Shown in pieces: positions 1 through 9,312 of a stretch of DNA of 64,000 nt (position 1 is the first letter of the stretch; each line of letters begins with the position of its first letter). Under the pieces are notes generated by a model. That model made no database searches. It had not been told where the DNA came from and worked only from the letters and a program-made list of their open reading frames with translations. The translations under genes and the position numbers were made by a program. Source of the DNA: Bryobacter sp. Lineage in GTDB: Bacteria; Acidobacteriota; Terriglobia; Bryobacterales; Bryobacteraceae. Location of the stretch: contig JALHNH010000006.1 in assembly GCA_022843625.1 (NCBI GenBank), positions 124,001 to 188,000 on the forward strand. The letters are read 5' to 3'.

Positions 1-718
1 CTATGACCGCGTCAAGGATCAGGTACGCGAAGAAGACCGTGCGCTTGCCTTCGAGGAGTTGCTCATTGCCGAGGGCAGCGATTGGAACTGGTGGTATGGG
101 CCGGAGCACTCCTCGGCAAACCGGGCAGACTTTGATCGCCTCTACCGCGAGCATCTAGCCAACGTGTACCGGGCGCTCAGCCTGAACCCGCCAGAAGAAT
201 TGTCGCGGCCGATCCTGAAGATGGACGTGAAGGCGAATCATCAGACCCCGCGTGGCCCGATCCAGCCGGTGATCGATGGAGAAGTCTCCAGCTACTTCGA
301 GTGGATGGGGGCGGGATCGTATTCGATCGACCAGCGTCAGGGCGCAATGCACGGGCAGAAGTTCCTGATCCAGGAATTGCACTACGGCTCTGATGGAGCA
401 TGGTTGTACATTCGCATCGATTTTGTGAAGGGCGCTGAGGATACCTTGCGCGGAGCAGAACTGCGGCTGCAGTTCAACTCAACCGACGTAACAGTGCCAC
501 TGAATGCGACCTTCGAGAGCGGGGCTCATGAGGCTACTCATCTGAAGGCTGCCTATCATCATCTCTTTGAGATGCGGATTGCACAGCGGTCGATTGGCGC
601 TGCGCAGCCAGTGAAGTTTCAGGTATCGGTCTGGAAGGCCGGCTTGCCGCTGGACGCATTGCCACAGCAGGGGGCGATCGAACTGCAAAGCCATGAGCTG
701 AACGAGTGGTTGGGATAG
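1..718 (+). CDS. C-terminal part of a GH57-type glycoside hydrolase (5' truncated by window edge)
   Basis: The reading frame is open from base 2 to the stop at 718, so the gene starts upstream of the window. The visible ~238 residues match the end of long bacterial GH57 proteins (alpha-amylase/alpha-mannosidase annotation). They contain a segment reading EGSDWNWWYGPEHSSAN, typical of the last part of the catalytic region. It is followed by a beta-rich tail (residues ~90-230 of the fragment) like the C-terminal domain that follows the GH57 barrel. The enzyme would act on alpha-glucans such as glycogen or maltodextrins. No catalytic residue can be checked because the barrel lies outside. The protein ends 33 bp before the toxin-antitoxin pair, which is probably transcribed separately. 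Confidence 0.75.
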   Translation, partial: YDRVKDQVREEDRALAFEELLIAEGSDWNWWYGPEHSSANRADFDRLYREHLANVYRALSLNPPEELSRPILKMDVKANHQTPRGPIQPVIDGEVSSYFEWMGAGSYSIDQRQGAMHGQKFLIQELHYGSDGAWLYIRIDFVKGAEDTLRGAELRLQFNSTDVTVPLNATFESGAHEATHLKAAYHHLFEMRIAQRSIGAAQPVKFQVSVWKAGLPLDALPQQGAIELQSHELNEWLG

Positions 719-751
719 GTCACTGAATACATTGTGAGAAGATGTATACAA

Positions 752-1012
752 ATGAGTACAGAGACGCTTTCCATACGCATTGACTCGGTGACGAAGCAAA
801 AACTGGATGATCTGGCGCAACAAACCCGGCGATCCAAGTCATTTCTTGCTGCTGAAGCGATTGCCGCTTACGTAGATCTGCAATCATGGCAAGTTAGCCA
901 AATCCAGCAGGGAATAGCAGACTGTGATGCAGGCCGAGGTGTTCCTCATGAGGAGGTCAAACAGTGGCTTAAAAGCTGGGGCAAGAAGGGTGAGCTTCCG
1001 CCACCGCGATGA
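752..1012 (+). CDS. ribbon-helix-helix antitoxin (CopG/ParD-like)
   Basis: This small protein (86 aa from ATG 752) has an N-terminal ribbon-helix-helix: an STETLSIRID beta strand, then two helices with KQKLDDLAQQTRRSKSFLAAEAI, the usual layout of ParD/RelB-type antitoxins that bind their own promoter. The C-terminal tail (residues ~50-86) is charged and would wrap the toxin. A GTG 18 bp upstream is in frame, but the ATG places the ribbon strand at the N-terminus as in the family. Its TGA overlaps the ATG of the next gene (ATGA at 1009-1012), a translational coupling typical of antitoxin-toxin operons. Confidence 0.85.
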   Translation: MSTETLSIRIDSVTKQKLDDLAQQTRRSKSFLAAEAIAAYVDLQSWQVSQIQQGIADCDAGRGVPHEEVKQWLKSWGKKGELPPPR

Positions 1013-1299
1013 AAGTTGTCTGGACTGACGAAGCCTTGCGAAACTTGGTGTCGATTCGCAACTACATCGCAGAAGCCTCAGAAATGAATGCAAGTCTGGT
1101 GGCAGCTCGGATTCTGGACTGTATCGAATTATTAGAAAATCATCCAGAAATTGGACGACCCGGCGAAATACTGGATACCAGAGAACTCGTAGTGCCGAGA
1201 ACTCCTTTTGTAGTGGTCTATCGAGTGCGCGATGGGGGGCTAAGGTTACTGGCGGTCCTACATGGGAGCCAGAGAAGAAATGCTTCACACGAAGGCTGA
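1009..1299 (+). CDS. RelE/ParE-family toxin
   Basis: A 96-aa basic protein of the RelE/ParE superfamily. It begins MKVVWTDEALRNLVSIRNYIAE, followed by a helix with AARILDCIELLENHPEIGRPGE and ends in the strand pair TPFVVVYRV ... LRLLAVLHGSQ, the standard order of the fold. ParE members poison gyrase and RelE members cut mRNA on the ribosome; the sequence alone does not decide which. It is coupled to the antitoxin by a 4-bp overlap. A 7-bp stem hairpin (1294-1310) spans its stop codon but has no U-tract, so it is not an obvious terminator. Confidence 0.85.
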   Translation: MKVVWTDEALRNLVSIRNYIAEASEMNASLVAARILDCIELLENHPEIGRPGEILDTRELVVPRTPFVVVYRVRDGGLRLLAVLHGSQRRNASHEG

Positions 1300-1326
1300 C
1301 ATGGTCAGCCCCTTAGCTTCGAGCCG

Positions 1327-3585
1327 CTAACGCGAAAGTTCCGCCGCTTCCACCGCAGCCAGTGCCGCCAGGTTGACGATGTCCGATACGGTCGCGTCTC
1401 GCTGCAGCACATGTACCGGCTTTGAAGGCCCCATCAGCACAGGGCCAATTACTTGCGCCCCGCCAAGCGCACCCAACAGCTTGTAGGCAATATTGCTGGA
1501 GTCCAGATTCGGGAAAACCAGTATGTTTGCGTCGCCCTTGAGAAGGCTGAACGGGTAAGTGCCGGTGGCCCGCTCCGGATCCACCGCAGTATCGGCCTGC
1601 ATTTCACCGTCCGCAACCAGGTCTTTGGATCGCACTTGAAGGATCTCCACTGCCCTGCGAACCTTATCCGAAGACTCATGACGGCTGCTGCCGAAGTTGG
1701 AATAGGACAGGAAGGCAACTCGTGGCTCGACGTCAAATCTGCGAGCCGTTTCCGCCGCGCAAAGTGCGATCTCGGCGAGATCTTCGGCTGAGGGGTCAAC
1801 ATTTACCGTGCAGTCGGCAAAAAAATAGAGCTTGTTTCGGGGATTGGTGTGCAGCAAATAGAGCCCCGAGGCGCGCTTGATACCGGGCCGGAGCGGGATG
1901 ACCTGCAGCAAGGGGCGGACGGCGTCTGAGTAATGGGTAGTGAGGCCCGTAATCAGAGCGTCCGCGTCATTCTGTTGGACCATAAGCGCCCCGAAAAGAT
2001 TGGGGTTCATCAGCAGGTGCTCGGCTTCGTTTCGAGTGATGCCCTTGCGCTGCCTGAGCCGGTGAAGTTCGTCGGCATAAGCAGCGTAGTTTGGATGTCC
2101 GGGGATATCCTGAATCGTTATCCTGGAGAGGTCGAGGTGGACCTCTGCTGCCAGCGCTTCAATTCTCTGGCGATTGCCCAGGAGCAGTGGCGCAGCGATA
2201 TCCAGATCGATCAGGGTTCTACAGGCGCGCAGTACATTGCGGTTCTCGCCTTCAGGGAAAACGATGCGGCAGGGCTTGTGGCTTGCCTTGCGCAGTAGCA
2301 GTTGGGTGACAGCAGAGCCCGTTCCTAGCCGGGTGCTCAGGCTTTGGTGATAAGTCTCGAGATCCAGTTGGATACGCGCAACGCCGGAATCCATGGCTGC
2401 CTGCACAACGGCCGTTGCTACACGCAGCACAACCCGGGGGTCGAAGGGTTTGGGGATGATGTACTGAGGCCCAAAAGAGAGGTCTTCGCCGCCGTAGATT
2501 CTACAGACGGAATCTGGCACATCCTCTTTAGTTAACGATGCCAGCGCAGCAGTTGCGGCCATCATCATCTGCGCATTGACGCAGGTGGCGCGGGAGTCGA
2601 GAGCCCCTCGAAAAATACCCGGGAAACCCAGGACATTGTTAACCTGATTTGGATAATCGGAGCGGCCCGTGGCAACGATGGCATCAGGGCGCGCGGCAAT
2701 TGCGTCGGGATACGGGATCTCAGGATTGGGATTGGAAAGTGCGAAAACCAGAGGCGAGGGTGCCATTGTCTTGAGCATTGCGCCCGATACGCAGTCGGCC
2801 TTGGAAAGTCCCACGAAGACGTCGGCATTTTGCATCGCATCTTCGAGAGTGCGGGCTTGAGTATTTCTCACAAAAAGCGCCTTGTAGGGGTTCATCCCAT
2901 CCTGACGGCCTTCAAAGAGAACGCCTTTGGTGTCGCACATCAGCAAATTCTCGATGTGAATCCCCAGGCGGATGAAGTGATTTGCGCAAGCAACGGCGGC
3001 GGCTCCCGCACCGTTAATCACGACACGGGCAGATTCGATGTTCTTACCCGTGATTTCAAGACCATTGACCAGAGCGGCACCTGCGATGATCGCAGTGCCG
3101 TGCTGATCGTCGTGAAAGACGGGGATCTTGAGAGTCTTCTTCAGCGTCTCTTCGATCTCGAAGCACTCCGGCGCCTTGATGTCTTCGAGGTTGATTCCGC
3201 CAAAGGTGGGCTCAAGCATCTCGCAGGCCCGGATCACGTCGGCCGGCAAATCGGCAGCGAGTTCGATATCAAAAACATCGATATCGGCAAAGCGCTTGAA
3301 GAGCACGGCCTTGCCTTCCATTACTGGCTTGCCGGCGGCGGGGCCAATATTGCCAAGGCCAAGAACGGCGGTTCCGTTCGAGACAACGGCAACCAGATTG
3401 CCTTTGCCGGTGTACTTGTAAACCGCCTCTGGCTCTTCATGGATCTTCAGGCAAGGGATGGCTACACCGGGTGTGTAGGCAAGACTCAAATCACGCTGAG
3501 TCAGGCAGGGTTTGGATGGATTGATCGATATCTTTCCTGCAGGATGCGAGGAGTGGTAGTCGAGGGCGTCGTCTTCACGAACCAT
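1327..3585 (-). CDS. maeB: NADP-dependent malic enzyme fused to phosphotransacetylase-like domain (MaeB type)
   Basis: The 752-aa product has the two-part layout of MaeB. An N-terminal malic enzyme domain (residues ~1-430) carries [10 protein letters not shown], the Tyr-containing motif, FNDIxxFD-like [11 protein letters not shown] and an NAD(P) fold around [16 protein letters not shown]. The C-terminal phosphotransacetylase-like domain (~residues 430-750) contains [16 protein letters not shown] and ends with the [13 protein letters not shown] region. It decarboxylates malate to pyruvate; the PTA-like part is usually regulatory (acetyl-CoA). The frame continues upstream to 3747, but that would overlap the terminator and end of the receptor gene. 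ATG 3585 is preceded by an AGAGG ribosome site and matches the family start. Confidence 0.92.
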   Translation of the reverse strand: MVREDDALDYHSSHPAGKISINPSKPCLTQRDLSLAYTPGVAIPCLKIHEEPEAVYKYTGKGNLVAVVSNGTAVLGLGNIGPAAGKPVMEGKAVLFKRFADIDVFDIELAADLPADVIRACEMLEPTFGGINLEDIKAPECFEIEETLKKTLKIPVFHDDQHGTAIIAGAALVNGLEITGKNIESARVVINGAGAAAVACANHFIRLGIHIENLLMCDTKGVLFEGRQDGMNPYKALFVRNTQARTLEDAMQNADVFVGLSKADCVSGAMLKTMAPSPLVFALSNPNPEIPYPDAIAARPDAIVATGRSDYPNQVNNVLGFPGIFRGALDSRATCVNAQMMMAATAALASLTKEDVPDSVCRIYGGEDLSFGPQYIIPKPFDPRVVLRVATAVVQAAMDSGVARIQLDLETYHQSLSTRLGTGSAVTQLLLRKASHKPCRIVFPEGENRNVLRACRTLIDLDIAAPLLLGNRQRIEALAAEVHLDLSRITIQDIPGHPNYAAYADELHRLRQRKGITRNEAEHLLMNPNLFGALMVQQNDADALITGLTTHYSDAVRPLLQVIPLRPGIKRASGLYLLHTNPRNKLYFFADCTVNVDPSAEDLAEIALCAAETARRFDVEPRVAFLSYSNFGSSRHESSDKVRRAVEILQVRSKDLVADGEMQADTAVDPERATGTYPFSLLKGDANILVFPNLDSSNIAYKLLGALGGAQVIGPVLMGPSKPVHVLQRDATVSDIVNLAALAAVEAAELSR

Positions 3586-3644
3586 TTGGTTTGACCTCTT
3601 AAACCACATGCTGACACAAAGCGGCAAATCATGCTTAGAAAAGA

Positions 3645-3674
3645 AACGCCCCCACTCCGGTGAGTGAGGGCGTT
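3645..3674 (-). terminator. rho-independent terminator of the receptor gene
   Basis: A 12-bp stem with one mismatch (arms 3645-3657 and 3662-3674, 4-nt loop) lies just past the stop of the leftward receptor gene and, on the minus strand, is followed by a T-rich run. It separates the receptor from the malic enzyme gene. Confidence 0.8.
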
Positions 3675-3689
3675 GGTTCAGATGCTCGA

Positions 3690-6600
3690 TTAGAACTGAT
3701 AGCGAAGCAGCATGACGATACGGCGGCCACCACCATTGGTATTCCACTGGTTGAGGAATGCCGCTGAGTTGTAGGTGGCGTTAGGGATGCCGAAATCGCG
3801 CGAGTTTGCTAGGTTGTAAAACTCAGCGCGGAAGTTCATCGCATGGCCTTCAAATGGGATACGGATCCTCTTGTTGAGCACCATGTCGACGTTGGCGATT
3901 CCGTCAGCACGCAGAATGTTGCGGCCAGCGTTGCCAATGGGATTTGCTGCGCTCAGGGCACTGAAGAGCGTGCTGCGGACGGCGAAGAGATCTTCAACCT
4001 TACCCTTGGCGATGTCGATATTGGTTGCCACATTAGGGCGCAGAGCGTTGCCGATCAGAGCGTCGATGCCCGAGAGACGGAAGCCGGGGTCGTTGCCGGC
4101 CAGTGGAGAGAAGGGAGCACCAGACTGGAAGGTGAGGAAGCCACCAAGCTGCCAGCCCCCAATCACATTCGAGATCAGCTTTTTCTCGTCACGGCCAACG
4201 GGCAGTTCCCAGATACCGTTGATGGAGAAGCGATGAGGACGGTCATAAGTAGAACGCCCCTTTTCGCCACGACGGTTGAAACTGTCTTGAGATACCGCCA
4301 CCTCACCCGCAACCGAGGAGTTGAAAATTTCGCTCTGGTCGTCAATGAAGGTTGACCACGTATAGTGTGCGGAAAACTGATAGCCCTTGGAAAAGCGTTT
4401 CTCAAGCGAGGTCTGGAGTGAGTGGTAGCTGGAGGAGCCAGTGTTGGCGCGCAGACGAAGGACGCCACGCGAGTTGTCGACACGCTGGGTACCGCCAGAG
4501 CCAGGGATCGTGGGGTTCCCGTCGACGCTCTGAAACAGTGCAGTGCCCTTGGTGGCAATGTAGCCGATGTTCATGGCAAAGCCCCCGGCGAGCTCACGCT
4601 GGATGCCCAAGCTGAACTGCTCGGCGAATGGTGAGCGGAAGCTATCATTCACGACCGTACGCGGAATCGTCATCAGGTTCGCAGGCAAAGGAGCAGGGGC
4701 TCCTCTGCGGATGCCGTCGATTGTAGTGAAGGCCTGTGGCGAACGCGCCGGGCGCTGCAGTACATAGGTGAAGGGCCAGGCAGAGTAGATATTCAGGAGA
4801 ATGTTATTGAACGCGAAATCATAGGTGCGGGAGTAGCCGCCACGAATGACAGTCTTGTTATCGCCTAGCATGCCGCCAAGCGGCCCCTTGAACTTGCCCA
4901 GTCGATAGTTGAAGCCAAAGCGGGGTGCCCAGTTATTGATGTCGCGGGAAGGTCCTTTGTCGATCGCAAATCCCGTTCTGCCACTGTTGGCCGAAACAAT
5001 GCGACTATTCTCGTCGGCCAGCCAGTTGAAGGGGTTGCCCGGTGTTTCGTAGCGGACGCCGTAGGTGATGGTGAAATTGCGTTTGACCCGCCATTCGTCC
5101 TGGGCAAAAAAGAACGCATCGTAGTAGCGGTAAAACTGCCAGGTACGCAGCCCGGGCTGAAGCTGATTGATCGCCTGCACCTGCGCCACGTCATCGACAA
5201 AATCTTGCAGGTTGTTATATTGCAGGCGCCCGCGGAGCGTGGGGTTGAAATCCTGAAACTGTTCCACACGGCGAATGTCGAAGCCAAACTTCATCGAGTG
5301 GTTGCCACGGATCACGCCGAAGTTGTCGGCAAGCTGGTAGTTGTTGGTAACTGAAGCCTGGGGAAGATTGACGGCAAGGCCGATGCCAGTGCGCGAGTCA
5401 GCCGCATTGAAGCCAGCGAGGCCCAGAGTGTTGATTTCAATGCTCGGGATGTTAAGCGCATTAAGATCAGAGGCGGTGGTAGCGCTGAACTGCCGCTGGA
5501 AGTTAAATCGCAATTCGTTGAACATGCTGGAAGACAGCGTACTCGTAAGGGTTGAGTTGTAGGCCTGGCGGCGGGCTGGCACAAGCGAGGTGAGGCCCGC
5601 GGGAACAGCCTGCCCCGAAATCGAGACACGGTCGTCATAAAGGATGCGGCCCATCAGGTTGTGCTTGTCCGTAAGGCGATGGTCAATGCGGCCAGACCAC
5701 TGCCAGACGTCGAGTTTGTTGGGGGCGGCACCGGAGAGTGTACCGACAGGAACGACGACAGAGCGGCCGTCGGCAGTCACGGTAAAGGATTGACCAGTGG
5801 GCTGCTGCGCGGCAGGGAGAAAGTTTATCAGCGCTCCGATTTGGGGCCGTCCAGCGGCGATGGCCTGCAGTGCCGTGCGGCCTTCAGCGGTGGGTGCTCC
5901 AGTGATGGCAGTGCCAGAGGCGAAGCGGCGGTCAGTCCAGCGAAGGAGGCTGCCGAAGAAAAAGGTGCGGTCCTTTACGATCGGGCCCCCGAAGGTGCCT
6001 CCGAATTGATTCTCAACGCGCCACGGAGCTTTGGCGAATGTGCGTTCGTCAAGATTGGTGCGGCTGTTGAGTGCATTGCCATTGTAGGACCAGTACGCTG
6101 TGCCGTGATAGCCATTGGTTCCACCCTTGGTGATGATGTTGACCACCGAGCCGGCAGCACGGCCGTATTCAGGCAGGAACTGGTTGGTGATCAGGCGAAA
6201 TTCGGCGACGACGTCGGGATTATTGATTTCCTGCACAAGGCCTGAAACTGAAGAGTTGTTGGAGTCTGCGCCGTCGATCATGAAGTTGTTGGATCGCGTA
6301 CGCATGCCGTTTACAGAAAAGCTGGTGCCGCCCGAAGCAAAAGTCGAATTACCGCTCGAGAGCTGGCTCACTCCGGGAGCCTGCAGCGCGATGTTCAGGA
6401 TATTGCGGTTGGGAGAAAGGGGAAGTTCGGCGATGCGCTTGGCATCGATATTGAAGCCTACTTCGGCATTGGTGGTGTTGATCAGCGGTGCCTCTGTGGT
6501 GACAGTGATGACTTCGGTTGCGGAGGCAACCGACAGGGAGATGTTCAGCTCGGCCTGCTGGTTGAGGCGCAGGGTGATGGGCTTGCGGACGTATTTGCCA

Positions 6601-6842
6601 AAGCCGGCTTTTTCGGCCACCAGTTCGTATTCGCCGGGCGGCAGAAGAGGGATGCGGTAGGAGCCGGCATTGTTTGAGCTCGTGGTATAGGTCAGGTTGG
6701 TTGAAAGGTTGCGGGCAGTGAGCTTGACGTCGGCAATGCTGGCGACGCTCGCATCGGTAACCAGTCCCAGCATTTCACCGGAAGTCTGTGCGGTAGCAAT
6801 AGAAACGGCGAGAAGAGAGAGTAAGAGTAGCAGCTTGTTCAT
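3690..6842 (-). CDS. Oar-like TonB-dependent receptor with carboxypeptidase-regulatory domain
   Basis: A 1050-aa outer-membrane protein with a clear signal peptide (MNKLLLLLSLLAVSIATAQ). Residues ~20-105 form a carboxypeptidase-regulatory-like beta-sandwich (GEMLGLVTDASVASIADVKL ... LPPGEYELVAEKAGF). A plug domain follows (~115-250, with NVVNIITKGGTN-type sequence) and then a long beta-barrel ending in an aromatic residue (LLRYQF), as needed for BAM insertion. Such receptors are abundant in Acidobacteria and are thought to import oligomers or siderophore-like ligands; the ligand here is unknown. No TonB partner or binding lipoprotein is adjacent. The gene is single, with its own terminator downstream. 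Confidence 0.9.
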   Translation of the reverse strand: MNKLLLLLSLLAVSIATAQTSGEMLGLVTDASVASIADVKLTARNLSTNLTYTTSSNNAGSYRIPLLPPGEYELVAEKAGFGKYVRKPITLRLNQQAELNISLSVASATEVITVTTEAPLINTTNAEVGFNIDAKRIAELPLSPNRNILNIALQAPGVSQLSSGNSTFASGGTSFSVNGMRTRSNNFMIDGADSNNSSVSGLVQEINNPDVVAEFRLITNQFLPEYGRAAGSVVNIITKGGTNGYHGTAYWSYNGNALNSRTNLDERTFAKAPWRVENQFGGTFGGPIVKDRTFFFGSLLRWTDRRFASGTAITGAPTAEGRTALQAIAAGRPQIGALINFLPAAQQPTGQSFTVTADGRSVVVPVGTLSGAAPNKLDVWQWSGRIDHRLTDKHNLMGRILYDDRVSISGQAVPAGLTSLVPARRQAYNSTLTSTLSSSMFNELRFNFQRQFSATTASDLNALNIPSIEINTLGLAGFNAADSRTGIGLAVNLPQASVTNNYQLADNFGVIRGNHSMKFGFDIRRVEQFQDFNPTLRGRLQYNNLQDFVDDVAQVQAINQLQPGLRTWQFYRYYDAFFFAQDEWRVKRNFTITYGVRYETPGNPFNWLADENSRIVSANSGRTGFAIDKGPSRDINNWAPRFGFNYRLGKFKGPLGGMLGDNKTVIRGGYSRTYDFAFNNILLNIYSAWPFTYVLQRPARSPQAFTTIDGIRRGAPAPLPANLMTIPRTVVNDSFRSPFAEQFSLGIQRELAGGFAMNIGYIATKGTALFQSVDGNPTIPGSGGTQRVDNSRGVLRLRANTGSSSYHSLQTSLEKRFSKGYQFSAHYTWSTFIDDQSEIFNSSVAGEVAVSQDSFNRRGEKGRSTYDRPHRFSINGIWELPVGRDEKKLISNVIGGWQLGGFLTFQSGAPFSPLAGNDPGFRLSGIDALIGNALRPNVATNIDIAKGKVEDLFAVRSTLFSALSAANPIGNAGRNILRADGIANVDMVLNKRIRIPFEGHAMNFRAEFYNLANSRDFGIPNATYNSAAFLNQWNTNGGGRRIVMLLRYQF

Positions 6843-6923
6843 TGTTAAATCCCTTTATGGGTTGTAACCAGTTTGAAGCGATTCAACACTACATGGATAG
6901 ACAGTTAATTCCGTCTTAATGTA

Positions 6924-8321
6924 TTAAATTTGGAATCTGTTGGCAGATTCTTTACCGGATCTAATACAATCCGGGATTCCGATGCCAAGATAGCCGTTAC
7001 CTGCAAGAAACAAAAGGGGATAGTCCTTCAAGCGATCTTGTAATTCCTGTATTACTTTTTTGTGACCCACTTCGTATTGGGCCATCGAGCGGGGCCAACG
7101 CGAGATCTCGATGGCAATAGGTTTAGCCTTCAGCCCCAGCAGAGTGTCAATGTCATCCAGAACAGCCTGTTTTATTGCGCTTTCGTCCCAGTCGAGAATA
7201 GCCTCGTTTCCTGCTCCGCCGAGGAAGCAGCGCAGCAGAAGGCGATTTTCGGGGACACGATGGTTGAATTTCTGGTCAACAAAAGTGCAGGCCACCAGGT
7301 GACGGCGTTCGGTTTTGGGTATCAGAAAGCCGAAGGAATTGAACTTTTGGGGGACGTCTTTACGGTCGTAAATGACGCCGACGGTCATCGAGCTGGAATA
7401 GCCGATTTGGCTAAGGAGTTTGGAAATTGCCGGGTCCAGCCCAGCGAGAAGCTTCGCCGTAGCCCAGGCTGGCGTGGCGATAATCAGGTGACGGGTACGT
7501 AAGGTTTTCCCTGCAAGCTGCACCAGGTATTCGTCGCCTTCCATTGAAACTGCGAGCGCTTCGTCCCGGAGAGTCTGGCAGTGCGGGGCGATCGCTTTTT
7601 CGATTGCATCTACGAGTGAGCCAAGGCCGTTCTTGAGGGTCTTGAACAGAGTGGAGCCTTCTCGTTTGGGAGCTTTCGCGAGGCCAGCGAGGGTGCCTTT
7701 CGTAAGGCTGCCATAGGTGGATTCCATTTCGGCAAAGCGCGGCAGCACGCTTTCCACCGAAAGCTTGTAGGGATCTCCCCCATAGACGCCCGACAGCAGC
7801 GGCTCGGCAAGATATTCAACGGCTTCGCGACCGTAATGATCTTCGACAAAGTCGCCGACAGAGCGATCAGGCGCATTCGGCCTGGGGCTGCGCAGAAGCT
7901 CAAAACCCATCTTGATTTTGGTAGACCATGAGAGAAGTGGGCTCTTGATAGTGGGCCAGATCCGGGTGGGCACCATCATCATCAGGCCCTCAGGAAGGGG
8001 AATCATGCGACCCTTTTTCAGGATCCAGGTGGAGCGCTGATGATCGTTAGAACCAATGACATCGCCAGCAAGGCCGAGCTCTGTAATAAGCGCCATGGCT
8101 TCCGGCTTGGCCGCAAGAAAGCTGTCCGGGCCCCCTTCGAGAAGGCAATCGGCCACCGTATCAGTCTGGATCACACCGCCAAGTTTTTTGCCGTTATCGA
8201 TAAGAATCGATGGCAGCCCTCGTTTAGCAAGGTAATACGCGGCGGACAATCCGGAGATGCCGCCGCCGATGATAATCGAGGGTTGGGTGCTAGGGTCGGA
8301 ATTCACGGACGTACTGCACAA
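6924..8321 (-). CDS. hemY: protoporphyrinogen oxidase, HemY/HemG FAD type
   Basis: A 465-aa flavoprotein of the amine-oxidase-like superfamily. It has the dinucleotide-binding motif GGGISGLSAAYYLAKRG near the N-terminus, GGPDSF, a central PLLSGVYGGDP segment typical of protoporphyrinogen oxidase, and a C-terminal FAD contact LAGNGYLGIGIPDCIRSGK. It oxidises protoporphyrinogen IX to protoporphyrin IX at the membrane, using oxygen. The 5' end overlaps hemE by 32 bp if TTG 8321 is the start; an in-frame GTG at 8306 is an equally reasonable start. Its place directly after hemE supports a heme role. Confidence 0.9.
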   Translation of the reverse strand: MCSTSVNSDPSTQPSIIIGGGISGLSAAYYLAKRGLPSILIDNGKKLGGVIQTDTVADCLLEGGPDSFLAAKPEAMALITELGLAGDVIGSNDHQRSTWILKKGRMIPLPEGLMMMVPTRIWPTIKSPLLSWSTKIKMGFELLRSPRPNAPDRSVGDFVEDHYGREAVEYLAEPLLSGVYGGDPYKLSVESVLPRFAEMESTYGSLTKGTLAGLAKAPKREGSTLFKTLKNGLGSLVDAIEKAIAPHCQTLRDEALAVSMEGDEYLVQLAGKTLRTRHLIIATPAWATAKLLAGLDPAISKLLSQIGYSSSMTVGVIYDRKDVPQKFNSFGFLIPKTERRHLVACTFVDQKFNHRVPENRLLLRCFLGGAGNEAILDWDESAIKQAVLDDIDTLLGLKAKPIAIEISRWPRSMAQYEVGHKKVIQELQDRLKDYPLLFLAGNGYLGIGIPDCIRSGKESANRFQI

Positions 8322-9312
8322 CAGCCTTTACGTTTTCTACCGGGGTTTCGGGCAGGATGCCGTGGCCGAGGTTAAAGATATGGCCCGGACGGGTGCCGGT
8401 GCGCTTGAGGATTTCGTGGACCTTGGTTTTGATCTCGGGCAGCGGGGCGAAGAGCGCTACAGGGTCGAGGTTGCCCTGAACGGCCGAGCGGTAGGAGATG
8501 TCCATCCAGGCCTGGTCGATATTCATGCGCCAGTCGACGCCCATGACATCGCCACCAGCAGCGTGAAGCTCGCGGAAGAAACCAGAGCAGCCAGTACCGA
8601 AGTGGATCACAGGTACACCGGAAGTGCGGATACGTTCGATCAAAGCGCGCGAGTAGGGCTGCACGTAGCGGACATAATCGTCAGAAGCGAGTGCGCCGAC
8701 CCAGGAATCGAAAACCTGGATGCAGCGGGCACCACTGGAAACCTGCATCAGAGCGAAGGTGCCGAGCACGTCGACGATCTTGCCCATCAGACGACGCCAG
8801 AGGGTCTCGTCGTGATACATGAGCTTCTTGGTTTTGATGTAGTTCTTGGAGGGGCCGCCCTCGATCATGTAGCTGGCGAGGGTGAATGGCGCTCCAACAA
8901 AGCCGATGACAGGAACCTTACCGGCGAGGGCGCGAGTGACGAGCTGGATGCTTTCGCCGACGTAGCCGAGGTCGTCGGTGTTGGAAGTGGAGAGGGCATC
9001 GATGTCGGTTGAGTTCTCGATCGGGTTATCGATGTGCGGACCTTCGCCAGAGCGGAATTCGAGCTTGAGACCCATGGGTTCTACAGGCAGGAGGAGATCG
9101 GCAAAGATGATGGCGGCGTCGACATCGAGGACTTCGATGGGCTGGAGAGTGACAGCAGCGGCGAGGTCGGGCCGTTTGCAGATCTCAATGATGCCATGGT
9201 GTTTGCGGATGTCGCGGTACTGCTTCATGTAGCGTCCGGCCTGGCGCATAAACCAGACAGGGCGGACATCGGTAGAGCGGCGCCGGCAGGCGTCGAGGAA
9301 ACGGGAGTTCAT
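8290..9312 (-). CDS. hemE: uroporphyrinogen decarboxylase
   Basis: A 340-aa protein with the family signatures PVWFMRQAGRYM near the N-terminus and GFVGAPFTLASYMIEGGPSKNY in the centre, plus FGTGCSGFF and FNLGHGILPETPVENV near the end. It decarboxylates the four acetate side chains of uroporphyrinogen III to coproporphyrinogen III in the cytoplasm. ATG 9312 was chosen because it shares an ATGA with the stop of apbE and gives the usual N-terminus (MNSRFLDACRRR); the frame itself extends to 9339. Translational coupling to apbE and overlap with hemY mark one operon. Confidence 0.95.
   Translation of the reverse strand: MNSRFLDACRRRSTDVRPVWFMRQAGRYMKQYRDIRKHHGIIEICKRPDLAAAVTLQPIEVLDVDAAIIFADLLLPVEPMGLKLEFRSGEGPHIDNPIENSTDIDALSTSNTDDLGYVGESIQLVTRALAGKVPVIGFVGAPFTLASYMIEGGPSKNYIKTKKLMYHDETLWRRLMGKIVDVLGTFALMQVSSGARCIQVFDSWVGALASDDYVRYVQPYSRALIERIRTSGVPVIHFGTGCSGFFRELHAAGGDVMGVDWRMNIDQAWMDISYRSAVQGNLDPVALFAPLPEIKTKVHEILKRTGTRPGHIFNLGHGILPETPVENVKAVVQYVREFRP

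Noticed and set aside
1294..1310. Hairpin over the toxin stop codon as a terminator
   Set aside because: Seven-base-pair stem without a T-run on either strand.
2830..3594. 254-aa plus-strand frame inside the malic enzyme gene
   Set aside because: It is a shadow of the MaeB frame, with no family resemblance.
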